A stretch of DNA of 11,737 nucleotides from an uncultured Pseudomonas sp. (GTDB lineage Bacteria; Pseudomonadota; Gammaproteobacteria; Pseudomonadales; Pseudomonadaceae). Shown here piece by piece: positions 1 to 6,893 of the stretch; position 1 is the first letter of the stretch, and each line of letters begins with the position of its first letter. Position numbers and translations under genes: made by a program. The stretch lies in contig CAMPJN010000090.1 of the NCBI GenBank assembly GCA_946886875.1, positions 1 through 11,737 of the forward strand, in the 5' to 3' direction. Under the pieces are notes generated by a model. It worked only from the letters and a program-made list of their open reading frames with translations. It was not told the DNA's origin and did not search any database.

Positions 1-3
1 CTT

Positions 4-145
4 AGCAGGCCGTTGAAAAACTACCTGCGTTGGCAATACTGCGTTAAAAACAGGCTCGGAATGCTCATGTACAAAAGTACACTCCGCTTCCTCGCCTGTT
101 TTTGCCTTGTCTTGCCTGCCTCGCCTACGTTTTCAACGGCCTGCT
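4..145. repeat. 142-bp centre-symmetric imperfect palindrome (intergenic repeat, possible terminator)
   Basis: The outer arms AGCAGGCCGTTGAAAA (4–19) and its exact complement (130–145) pair about the centre 74.5. Inner arms AAAAACAGGC (46–55) and GCCTGTTTTT (94–103), and the tip TGTAC/GTACA around an AAAA loop (68–81), share exactly the same centre. The arms between are partly complementary, so the whole element can fold into one long hairpin. It lies 70 bases after the end of the DUF1631 gene and could stop its transcript. Similar long palindromes occur as dispersed intergenic repeats in Pseudomonas genomes, and this one resembles them from memory. It contains no credible gene. Whether it is mobile (MITE-like) cannot be judged from one copy. 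Confidence 0.75.
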
Positions 146-215
146 GACGCTGTTACCAGAACGGCGTAGCACTCGCCGCAGACCCGTTCGGCGGCCCAGT
201 CGGCGCGAGTTGCCA

Positions 216-2510
216 TCAGCTGCTCTTGAGCCGGCGCAGATTACCGATCACCGACTCCAGCGCGCGATCGAACAGCAAAGCATCGTCGAGCAGGCGAATC
301 CCCCCACGACGGAACTCGACAGCCAGCCCGGTACGGGTCTTCTCCAGAACCTTCATCCCGGTGCGGTTGACGAAGATGTACTTGCCGGTCGGCTTGATGA
401 CCGCCGCCAATTTACAACGCAGCTTGTGCTCTTCGTCTTCCTGAAACTCGACCCAACTGCCGACACGTAAATTATCGACCTGCAGCAGCGCCTCATCATC
501 GTCCGGCAACACCAGTTCGGCCTCGGCACTGCGGTTATCACCGGGCGCCGCCAGAACGATTTCTTCGACCACCTCGACCATCTCCGGCTCGGCCTCCAAC
601 TCGGCCGGAGGCAGTTCGAGCAGCGGTAGTACGATATCGCCGTCCGGTGCGTCCTCGCCGTTATCGACCTGTGCAGCCGGCTCGGGCTCGGCGGCCCGCT
701 TGAAGCGCTGGAAAGCCTGCACATGCAAGGCTTCCAACTGGCTGAAAAATTCGCCAGTGGAAAAAGGATCGAACGCTGCACTGGCCATGCCTTCGCGCAG
801 CGCCTTGAGCAACCCGGGCACCAACTCCAGCAAGCGCATCCGCGCTTCCGGATCCTCGTGAGGCTCGACGCTCCAGATCAGGTCGTCCATGGTGGCAATG
901 GCCGCCTGCCATTCGGCCGACTCGACGCCGTGCTTGAGGCAGCAGAGCATCAGCACCTTGCTCCAGGCTTGTTGCAGCAGGCGCACCACCACCTCAGGCA
1001 GAGTTTTGCCCAGCAGGCGCTCGTTCAACGCCTGCTCGACCTGACGCCGCGCCAACTCGGCTTTGGCGCTGCCCTCTTCGGCATCGCGAGTGCGCTGCTC
1101 GAGCAACTCGCTGCGGCGCCGCTCATCGCCGGTAAAGGCCATGAAATCGGCGAGCAATTCGGAAAAAATCACCGGATCGTCGACGAAATCGTTGAGCAGA
1201 CGCTGCACCACCTGCTCGATCTTCTGGAACAGGCTATCGCGTTGCGCATCGTCCTGATCGCCCCAGCCGAGCGCGGCGCTGGCGATCTCGTTGAGCAGAC
1301 GGCGCGCGGGGTGGCTGCCGCGGCTGAAAAAGGTCTTATCTAGCACCGCCACTTTCAACATCGGAATCTGCATGCGCCCTATCAACGCCTTCAGCGAATC
1401 GGGCAAGGTACGGTCGTCGAGAATGAACTCGAACAACATCGACACCAGATTGATCACATCTTCGTCGACTTCTCCCACCACCCGCGCCTTGCCGCTCTTG
1501 GCACTGGCGCGCCCGAGCAACAGCTCGAGCTGTTCGCGTAGGTCGAAGTCGGCACTGGGCTGCACCGGCGCGCGCTGCTGCATATGCGATAGCAGACGCA
1601 TCAGGTCGTTGCTGGAAATCGGCATGGCACCGGCGGGCTGCTCGCGCCGCGGCAACGCACTGCCGCGCACTTGCGAGAGCAATTCCTGCAAAGCGCCGAA
1701 CACCTCCTGCACACTGTCGTCGGCGTATTCGCCATGGCTCATGCCCGGTGCGGAAGAGTCCTCGCGCGAGCCATGAGCCGCAGTGCCGGGACGGTTGGGG
1801 TTACGCCTTGCAGGCGTCGACTTCAGTTCGGGCAATACCCCGGCGGCGACCAGCCCCTGATTGGCGTTGGCATAGAGCTGGTCAAGATCGCTCAATACAT
1901 ATTTTTCGAACAGCTTGAGGATGATCAGCTTGACCTTGATCTCCACGCCCAGGCTGCTGCAGGCATCCATGAAAAACTCACAAAGCAGGACCGGGCCAAG
2001 CGGATTGCTCTTATCGTCGAGCTTCTTGCTGATCATGGCATTAAGACGCAGAGTCAAATGGCTGAGCGCCATACTGTCGCGGCTCATCACCTTGGCGACC
2101 ATGGCATCCACCGCCACGGATTCTTCGAGGGCATCGTCCTGAACCAACGACAAGGTTTCGAACGACACCGACTCCAGAGGTTGCGGCTTACCGATTTCGT
2201 ATTGATTGAGCGCGCCAAAGGATTCAAAAATCTTTTGCAGAAAGACACGCTCGATATTTTTGCGTTTCAGGCGCAAGTCGCGCATGGTTTCGAAAAATGC
2301 GTTCTGCTCGGAGTTGCTGGTCGAGCGATCCGCCATCTCGAACAAGGTATCGTCGGCATTGTCGAACAGCGCCTGCAACGACTGTTTGAGTTGTTGCGCA
2401 GCTTTATCACGCACTTGAATGAGCGCCACGGGCAACCTTCCTACCGACGAAGTGGGCGATTGTTCAGGCGCGGCCTTGGTCAGCGGCACCACATTCGCAT
2501 CGTTCTTCAT
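216..2510 (-). CDS. DUF1631 family protein with PilZ-like C-terminal region
   Basis: A 764-residue cytoplasmic protein with no signal peptide or membrane segment. The long, helix-rich body and the C-terminal block fit the DUF1631 family, which database entries sometimes mislabel as thymidine phosphorylase. Its position beside nadC matches P. aeruginosa PA4523. Residues about 225–265 are a low-complexity, probably disordered linker, and residues about 610–670 are rich in Ala and Glu. The last 85 residues (from about 680) begin RVGSWVEF and contain the strand-like segments YIFVNRTGMKV and GLAVEFRRGGI. This resembles a PilZ-type beta barrel, but I do not see the canonical RxxxR di-GMP-binding motif. 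The start ATG has the ribosome binding site AGGAGA seven bases upstream. The function is not established. A regulatory role through the PilZ-like end is inference. A long plus-strand open frame inside it is a codon shadow. Confidence 0.88.
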   Translation of the reverse strand: MKNDANVVPLTKAAPEQSPTSSVGRLPVALIQVRDKAAQQLKQSLQALFDNADDTLFEMADRSTSNSEQNAFFETMRDLRLKRKNIERVFLQKIFESFGALNQYEIGKPQPLESVSFETLSLVQDDALEESVAVDAMVAKVMSRDSMALSHLTLRLNAMISKKLDDKSNPLGPVLLCEFFMDACSSLGVEIKVKLIILKLFEKYVLSDLDQLYANANQGLVAAGVLPELKSTPARRNPNRPGTAAHGSREDSSAPGMSHGEYADDSVQEVFGALQELLSQVRGSALPRREQPAGAMPISSNDLMRLLSHMQQRAPVQPSADFDLREQLELLLGRASAKSGKARVVGEVDEDVINLVSMLFEFILDDRTLPDSLKALIGRMQIPMLKVAVLDKTFFSRGSHPARRLLNEIASAALGWGDQDDAQRDSLFQKIEQVVQRLLNDFVDDPVIFSELLADFMAFTGDERRRSELLEQRTRDAEEGSAKAELARRQVEQALNERLLGKTLPEVVVRLLQQAWSKVLMLCCLKHGVESAEWQAAIATMDDLIWSVEPHEDPEARMRLLELVPGLLKALREGMASAAFDPFSTGEFFSQLEALHVQAFQRFKRAAEPEPAAQVDNGEDAPDGDIVLPLLELPPAELEAEPEMVEVVEEIVLAAPGDNRSAEAELVLPDDDEALLQVDNLRVGSWVEFQEDEEHKLRCKLAAVIKPTGKYIFVNRTGMKVLEKTRTGLAVEFRRGGIRLLDDALLFDRALESVIGNLRRLKSS

Positions 2511-2985
2511 TACGTGTCTCCTGCAGACTAGCTCTCTTGGGCGAATTCGCCTGCATAGGTCAACTGAACATCATCCGTAACGTCAAAGGCATGGCGTCAA
2601 TGTTTACACCCTGAATGTAAAGCCATTATAGGGATGCGGATATGCAGACAGCGCCAGCTTTTTATCCAGATATGACGCAGGTCACAGATGCAGCGAATAA
2701 GCCTCCCAGCGGCTAGTCAGTGACCGTACGCGAGGGGAAAGATTCCAAGAAAGCGACGGCGCGCATATATAGAAGGCTCTGTACAAGCGACCTTTACTTG
2801 CATCACTAGGCGCGAATTGTCCGCCATCCATAGGAGGCGCGACCTCGGGGCGGGCTTTCGCTGCACCCGCCAAACCTGCTGCCGACGTTGACATAGCGCT
2901 CAAGCTCGAACCAACCCTATGCGATCTCGCTGCATCGATCTCCCACTATCCCTATAATCGCGCAACCAGATGAGCGGAGCCCGTT
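2511..2985. other. Divergent intergenic region between the DUF1631 gene and nadC
   Basis: About 475 bases with no convincing gene. The only open frame (minus strand, 2682–2903, 73 codons) has no recognisable family and no good ribosome binding site. The region must hold the promoters of both flanking genes. Nested inverted repeats are visible: GGTCAC (2680–2685) with GTGACC (2720–2725), and inside them AGCC (2700–2703) with GGCT (2711–2714). A short stem GGCGGG/CCCGCC lies at 2849–2871 and has no T-run after it. A small RNA is possible but I cannot support one. Confidence 0.5.
2953..2979 (+). promoter_or_regulatory. Probable nadC promoter -10 box and ribosome binding site
   Basis: A perfect TATAAT at 2953–2958 lies 27 bases before the nadC start. 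The hexamer at the proper upstream distance (CTGCAT, 2930–2935) is a poor -35 box, so either an activator helps or the -10 dominates. A ribosome binding site, CGGAG (2975–2979), precedes the ATG by six bases. A TTGACA at 2888–2893 is too far away to serve this -10 box. Confidence 0.5.
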
Positions 2986-3834
2986 ATGCCGAACCTTACC
3001 CTCGCCGACCTCACAGCCGAAATCGAAGCCAACGCGCGCCGCGCCCTGGCCGAAGACATCGGCAGCGGCGACATCACCGCGCAGCTGATCCCCGCCGAAC
3101 GCATGGCCCACGCCACGGTAATCACCCGTGAATCTGCGGTTATCTGCGGCACCGCCTGGGTCGACGCGGTATTCCGCCAGCTCGACCCGCGTGTCGCCGT
3201 GCATTGGCAAGTGCGCGATGGTGAACGAGCAAGCCCCAACCAAGCCCTCTTCCACCTGGAAGGCCCGGCCCGCGCCCTGCTCAGCGGCGAACGCAGCGCC
3301 CTGAACTTCCTGCAAACCCTATCGGGCGTCGCCACCCGCTGCCAGCATTACGCCGACTTGGTTGCCGGCACTGCAGTCAGACTGCTCGACACACGCAAAA
3401 CCCTACCCGGCCTGCGCCTGGCGCAGAAATACGCCGTCACCTGCGGCGGCTGCCACAACCACCGCATCGGCCTCTTCGACGCCTTCCTTATAAAGGAAAA
3501 CCACATCGCCGCCTGCGGTGGCATAACCGAGGCCGTACAAGCCGCCCACCAGATCGCCCCCGGCAAGCCGGTGGAAGTCGAAGTGGAAAGCCTGGAAGAA
3601 CTGAAGCAAGCCCTGGAAGCCGGCGCCGACATCATCATGCTGGATGAACTAAGCCAGGACGAAATGCGCCAAGCCGTCGCCATCACCCAAGGCCGCGCCA
3701 AACTGGAAGCCTCAGGCGGAATCAACGACAGCACCTTGCGCGCTATTGCCGAGACGGGGGTGGATTATATTTCGATTGGTATGCTGACCAAGGATGTGAA
3801 GGCGGTGGATTTGTCGATGCGGTTGAGTTTGTAA
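2986..3834 (+). CDS. nadC: Nicotinate-nucleotide pyrophosphorylase (quinolinate phosphoribosyltransferase)
   Basis: A 282-residue cytosolic enzyme, the usual length for Pseudomonas NadC. It converts quinolinate and PRPP to nicotinate mononucleotide, CO2 and pyrophosphate in de novo NAD synthesis. Visible family landmarks are the N-terminal EDIGSGDIT (23–31), LNFLQTLSG (107–115), the phosphate- and substrate-binding [10 protein letters not shown] (135–144), K149, HNHR (157–160), IKENH (169–173), VEVE (197–200), MLDE (218–221) and the PRPP-phosphate loop SGGI (243–246). The start is fixed by a CGGAG ribosome binding site and by family length. It faces the ABC ATPase gene, leaving 60 bases between the two stops and no obvious hairpin terminator. 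The gene is much more GC-rich than the pilin genes downstream: one line I counted is 75% GC. Confidence 0.97.
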   Translation: MPNLTLADLTAEIEANARRALAEDIGSGDITAQLIPAERMAHATVITRESAVICGTAWVDAVFRQLDPRVAVHWQVRDGERASPNQALFHLEGPARALLSGERSALNFLQTLSGVATRCQHYADLVAGTAVRLLDTRKTLPGLRLAQKYAVTCGGCHNHRIGLFDAFLIKENHIAACGGITEAVQAAHQIAPGKPVEVEVESLEELKQALEAGADIIMLDELSQDEMRQAVAITQGRAKLEASGGINDSTLRAIAETGVDYISIGMLTKDVKAVDLSMRLSL

Positions 3835-3894
3835 GCATCCTACCGTAGACAGAAGGCAACTGCCCGCCACGACAGCGGCGCAATCACCCGAGGC

Positions 3895-4827
3895 CTATAC
3901 TGCTACCAACGCCTGCCCCACCCCTGCGCCTTTAGCGGCATCGTCCAATATCTTGAAGAAAACACTCTCCAGCGACACCGCTGGCTTGATCGTCAGTAAA
4001 TGCCCGCCCTGCTGATTGAGCTGAGCAATAAACTCCGGCAGCACCGCCTGGCTCAACTCACACTCGAATTCACCCTCACGCAACTGCCGCGCGCCGGGAG
4101 CGATAGGTTGCTGGGCATTGAAGCGCACCAGCATCTGATCGACCCGCTCCGCCGCCAGCTCGCGAGGCGAACGCACGGTGACCAACTCGCCTTTGTTGAT
4201 AAAGCCAAAACGATCGGCGATACGCTCAACGTCATGCAACACATGGGAGGTAAAAAAGATCGCCCCACCCTGCTGCTTGAACTCGGTCAGGATATCCACT
4301 ACATCCTTACGACCGACAGGATCGAGGCCCGACAACGGCTCATCCAGCACCAGCAACTTCGGCTGCACGACCATGGAATGCGCCAGCGCGACGCGCTGCA
4401 CCGTACCCTTGGACAACTCGCGAATGCGCCGCTTGGCCGATGCATCTATGGAAAAACGCTCCAGCCACTGCATGCACCAGGCATCGGCATCCTTGCGTTT
4501 GATGCCGTACATAGACAACCCCGTACGCAGAATCTCCAGCGGGGTGAATTGCTCGTAGAGCGCAGGCGCTTCTGGAACGTAGGCCAGCCCCTGCCGCGCC
4601 TCGGCTTGACGCGCACAGATACCGTACAGGGTAACCTGACCCTGGTAATCGTTGATGATATCGAGCATTACCTTGATGGTAGTGGACTTGCCAGCGCCGT
4701 TGGGGCCAACGAAGCCGAACACCTCACCCTCAGCCAGACTGAAGCTGACCTCGCGTAGCGCCTGCACCGTCTTGCCCTTGACGTGAAAGGTTTGGCTGAC
4801 GCTTTGAAACTCCAGTGCCGCACTCAA
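3895..4827 (-). CDS. ABC transporter ATPase (PilH-like by context)
   Basis: A 310-residue ATP-binding subunit of an ABC-2 type exporter. Walker A GPNGAGKST is at 41–49 (K47). The Q-loop region reads YVPEAP with Glu at the usual Gln position (E86). The signature is LSKGT (138–142) rather than LSGGQ. Walker B is LLVLDEP (158–164, E163), the D-loop SGLDP, and the switch histidine is H195 in FFTSH. About 90 residues follow the nucleotide-binding domain, as in the CcmA/NatA-type subfamily. The ATG overlaps the stop of the upstream gene by four bases, so it is translationally coupled and last in a three-gene operon. The transported substrate cannot be read from the sequence. Position downstream of the pilin genes suggests a role like PilH of Myxococcus xanthus, an ABC ATPase needed for type IV pili. 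That role is inference; the ATPase assignment is certain. Confidence 0.9.
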   Translation of the reverse strand: MSAALEFQSVSQTFHVKGKTVQALREVSFSLAEGEVFGFVGPNGAGKSTTIKVMLDIINDYQGQVTLYGICARQAEARQGLAYVPEAPALYEQFTPLEILRTGLSMYGIKRKDADAWCMQWLERFSIDASAKRRIRELSKGTVQRVALAHSMVVQPKLLVLDEPLSGLDPVGRKDVVDILTEFKQQGGAIFFTSHVLHDVERIADRFGFINKGELVTVRSPRELAAERVDQMLVRFNAQQPIAPGARQLREGEFECELSQAVLPEFIAQLNQQGGHLLTIKPAVSLESVFFKILDDAAKGAGVGQALVAV

Positions 4828-5663
4828 GGCTGCTCCTCCATGCCGGCAATTTTCATTTTCTTCAAGATAATCCGGCCAGCCTTCAACTCGTAGCCGAGAC
4901 GGAGCGGATCAACTGGCAAGGCCGGTAATAAACCGGACTCAATCAATTGATCAAGAGAAATCAACCTGCCGTTTTTCGGCTCGAAGCTGCGCTGCGCCTC
5001 GCGCAAAGCGACCAAACCTTGCAACCGCACGACCCGCTTATCGAGCATATCGTGCAACTTAGGTTCACTCGCAGAGTCGCGCTGTTGAATCAGATAATTC
5101 AAGGCCAGCTTCTCATCAGCGAAGCTTTCCGCCCGCAGCATCACCGCCAACTTGCGCAAGCCTGCGGCATTCTCGGGCGAACGCTGTGCGCCCAGCTCGA
5201 GCATGCGCTGCGCCTCAGCAATATCGCGCTGGAAGAACGCCAAGTTAACACCATAGAAAAACGCCGGAACGAAATCCCAAGCACGGCACTGTACCGCGGC
5301 GCGCAGTACCTGATTACCTTCACTGACCGCGCCACCCCAAGTGAGCAAGCCGTTGGCTAGGTAATAGTTATCCTCATGACAGGCATTCAGTTGCGCAACG
5401 ACCTGCTGGGCACGGACCAAATAACCGGTATCACTCAAGCCATCATCCATACCGGTAGCGGCAAGGCGTATGACTTCCAGATTGGCAGCAAGAAAGCGAT
5501 CCCCACCATAAAGCGCCAGCAGAATGGGCGCCGATATCACCACACGATCCTGCACCCGCACTCGCTCAATCGACAGCGGCTGCTGTGTACGCCAGAATGC
5601 GATGCCCGTAAATATGGAAAAACCCAACAGGGCCAGCCACAGGGACGCGTAACGGGCGCGCAT
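4824..5663 (-). CDS. Membrane-anchored protein of the pilin-linked ABC operon, function unknown
   Basis: A 279-residue protein with one N-terminal membrane segment (about residues 7–23, after RARY), so most of it should lie in the periplasm. The middle (about 75–200) is helix-rich with TPR-like spacing: Ala-rich pairs of helices and a segment reading MLELGAQRSPENAAGLRKLA. The C-terminal part runs LISLDQLIESGLLPALPVDP and ends in LGYELKAGRIIL, a short strand-like tail. I do not recognise a named family. It lies between the permease and ATPase genes with a two-base gap on one side and a four-base overlap on the other. It is therefore probably a stable part of this ABC complex, perhaps its periplasmic arm, in the position held by pilG-type genes in Myxococcus. 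That comparison rests on order and topology only. Confidence 0.8.
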   Translation of the reverse strand: MRARYASLWLALLGFSIFTGIAFWRTQQPLSIERVRVQDRVVISAPILLALYGGDRFLAANLEVIRLAATGMDDGLSDTGYLVRAQQVVAQLNACHEDNYYLANGLLTWGGAVSEGNQVLRAAVQCRAWDFVPAFFYGVNLAFFQRDIAEAQRMLELGAQRSPENAAGLRKLAVMLRAESFADEKLALNYLIQQRDSASEPKLHDMLDKRVVRLQGLVALREAQRSFEPKNGRLISLDQLIESGLLPALPVDPLRLGYELKAGRIILKKMKIAGMEEQP

Positions 5664-5665
5664 AT

Positions 5666-6472
5666 TCAGGCAAAACGCTTACGTTGCAGCGCCCAAACCG
5701 CGAGCGCCAAAAGACCAACCACATAGGCCAAATTGGAAAGCAACAGCCAGGGCCAATCGACCGGGAGAAAGTCCATCTTGCCGTAGAGCGCTACCATACG
5801 TATGTCCAGCGCCCCCAGATCTGGCAGGAGATATCCGAGCAAGCCAACGCCCGCGCGATAACTCTCGGCATCACCAACCACAGAAGCATCGCGATTAAGT
5901 AACTCTACAATGGCGGAAAATGAACGCGCCGCCAGCATAAAACCGAAGGTGCCGATCAATACGAAACTGGGAGTCGACGCGACAACGGCCAACAGGCAGG
6001 CCAGCGAGGCAAGTAGCAATAGATCCAGCCCGAAAAAAAATATGGTGACCAGATAGTGATGATCCAGTGCAATAGAAGCGCCTTTCGCATCTCCCTGACC
6101 AACCAACCAGACCAACGCAGCCAACAACAACGCCATCACCAATAGCAAGCTAGCAGTCAACACACAAACGGACAAAAAACGGCCCAGCAATAAGCCATGA
6201 CGTGAGCGCGGGTAAGTCAGCGAATTAAGAAAATAGCGTCGCTCAAACTCACGGGAAAGCAATTCCTGAGTCATCAGCACTAAGGCCAAGGGTAAGAGCA
6301 GACGCATTACTGACAGACCGACATCGAGCGCCACAGCGCCCGACTGGCGACCGCTAAACTGCGCAGCTAATAATACAGCCAAGGCCAAGACCAGTAGCGA
6401 ACAAAAACCTTGCAACAAATAACGTGCGCGCAAGGCTAAAGATATTCCAGTTAAAAAATCAGAGCGACACAT
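5666..6472 (-). CDS. ABC-2 type permease (PilI-like by context)
   Basis: A 268-residue integral inner-membrane protein with about six hydrophobic segments (roughly 20–39, 48–67, 99–125, 140–165, 168–192, 240–262), the ABC-2 permease layout. The cytoplasmic stretch NSLTYPRSRHGLLLGRFLS (83–101) before the third segment looks like the coupling region typical of these permeases. A stop codon lies in frame nine bases upstream, so the start must be this ATG or later, although it has no ribosome binding site of its own. It overlaps the end of an 18-codon open frame that has one. It is the first of three packed genes (permease, anchored protein, ATPase). It forms the channel of an exporter of unknown substrate, and pilus-related work is suggested only by location. 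Confidence 0.87.
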   Translation of the reverse strand: MCRSDFLTGISLALRARYLLQGFCSLLVLALAVLLAAQFSGRQSGAVALDVGLSVMRLLLPLALVLMTQELLSREFERRYFLNSLTYPRSRHGLLLGRFLSVCVLTASLLLVMALLLAALVWLVGQGDAKGASIALDHHYLVTIFFFGLDLLLLASLACLLAVVASTPSFVLIGTFGFMLAARSFSAIVELLNRDASVVGDAESYRAGVGLLGYLLPDLGALDIRMVALYGKMDFLPVDWPWLLLSNLAYVVGLLALAVWALQRKRFA

Positions 6473-6515
6473 AGAAAACCATCAAAACCCTCGAAAACAC
6501 CTCAAGACAAGACAT
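6459..6515 (-). CDS. Candidate 18-codon leader peptide overlapping the permease start
   Basis: ATG at 6513–6515 is preceded by GGAG with five bases between. The frame runs 18 codons and stops with TGA at 6459–6461, inside the permease gene, overlapping its start by 14 bases in another frame. The permease ATG has no ribosome binding site, so ribosomes finishing this peptide could re-initiate there. The predicted peptide is short, hydrophobic and unlike anything I know, so its role would be translational coupling. It could also be chance. Confidence 0.3.
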   Translation of the reverse strand: MSCLEVFSRVLMVFYVSL

Positions 6516-6585
6516 ACCAACTCCAAAAAATAAACACCACCAAATAAAATAAAAATCGCCACAACCAAAAGTCGCAGCTTAAAAA
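6473..6585. other. A/C-rich spacer between the second pilin and the ABC operon
   Basis: This gap is strikingly AT-rich, and the plus strand is nearly free of G and T over long stretches: one overlapping 60-base line (6541–6600) is about 32% GC. On the transcribed minus strand the RNA would be U- and G-rich with few A or C, and so largely unstructured. No terminator hairpin is seen, so transcription from the second pilin gene could run into the ABC genes. No clear sigma-70 promoter stands out. Confidence 0.5.
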
Positions 6586-6813
6586 CTAACGTATCATATC
6601 AGCAGAAAATATCTGAACAGCATTTTTCGCGTCCGCCTGCGCCGTGACGTCATTACTGCGCGCACGGTACTCATTAAATTGAGGAATAGCAATCGCAGCC
6701 AAAACACCTATAATCGCAACAACAATTAATAATTCAATAAGCGTAAACCCTGATACCGCAAGAGAATAGCGTCTAAAAAAGACACCACCAAGACAACCAA
6801 ATGACTTTCTCAT
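6586..6813 (-). CDS. Second helix-only type IV pilin-like protein with long leader
   Basis: A 75-residue prepilin. The leader is unusually long (22 residues, beginning [10 protein letters not shown] and ending AVSG), followed by the class III cleavage site G|FTLIE with F1 and E5 of the mature protein. The mature part is only 53 residues: the hydrophobic helix [16 protein letters not shown], then [11 protein letters not shown] and a short polar helix ending in MIR. It matches the upstream short pilin at about 39 of 52 positions, so the two are paralogues, and both stop at the same place, before any globular domain. In-frame TAA lies six bases upstream of the ATG and there is no alternative start codon before the cleavage site. 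The ribosome binding site is weak. PilD should process it. It has no head-protein gene directly after it; the ABC permease follows. It could be a minor pilin, a modulator of the main pilin, or a decaying duplicate. Confidence 0.8.
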   Translation of the reverse strand: MRKSFGCLGGVFFRRYSLAVSGFTLIELLIVVAIIGVLAAIAIPQFNEYRARSNDVTAQADAKNAVQIFSADMIR

Positions 6814-6844
6814 AAAGGATTATCCGGAAGGATTTTTACAATCA

Positions 6845-6880
6845 CCAAAAGCAAGAAAGTGGCGCCTCAGGCGCCACCTT
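6845..6880 (-). terminator. Hairpin terminator between the head-protein gene and the second pilin
   Basis: A perfect eight-base-pair stem (GTGGCGCC at 6859–6866 with GGCGCCAC at 6870–6877) closes a three-base loop, 16 bases after the stop of the exported protein gene. On the minus strand it is followed by TTTCTTGCTTTT, a moderate U-run. On the plus strand CCTTTT follows, so it may work in both directions. It should make the short pilin and head protein a discrete two-gene transcript, with the genes below expressed by read-through or from another promoter. Confidence 0.75.
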
Positions 6881-6893
6881 TTATGCCAATCAA

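Noticed and set aside
1671..2531. 286-codon open frame on the plus strand within the DUF1631 gene
   Set aside because: It lies wholly antisense to a well-supported 764-residue protein with a good ribosome binding site. The translation is His/Gln/Arg-rich, typical of the complement of GC-rich coding DNA.
2888..2893. TTGACA as a -35 box for nadC
   Set aside because: No good -10 box lies 16–18 bases downstream, and the TATAAT at 2953 is too far away.
2682..2903. 73-codon open frame on the minus strand upstream of nadC
   Set aside because: No recognisable family, no good ribosome binding site, and a composition that does not look coding. It is kept only as part of the intergenic description.
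4000..4758. 252-codon plus-strand open frame opposite the ABC ATPase gene
   Set aside because: It is antisense to a gene with all ABC ATPase motifs and has no family features of its own.
6859..6877. Sigma-54-like GG-N10-GC spacing in front of the second pilin
   Set aside because: It is produced by the terminator stem itself and lacks the TT before GC. The hairpin explains it better.
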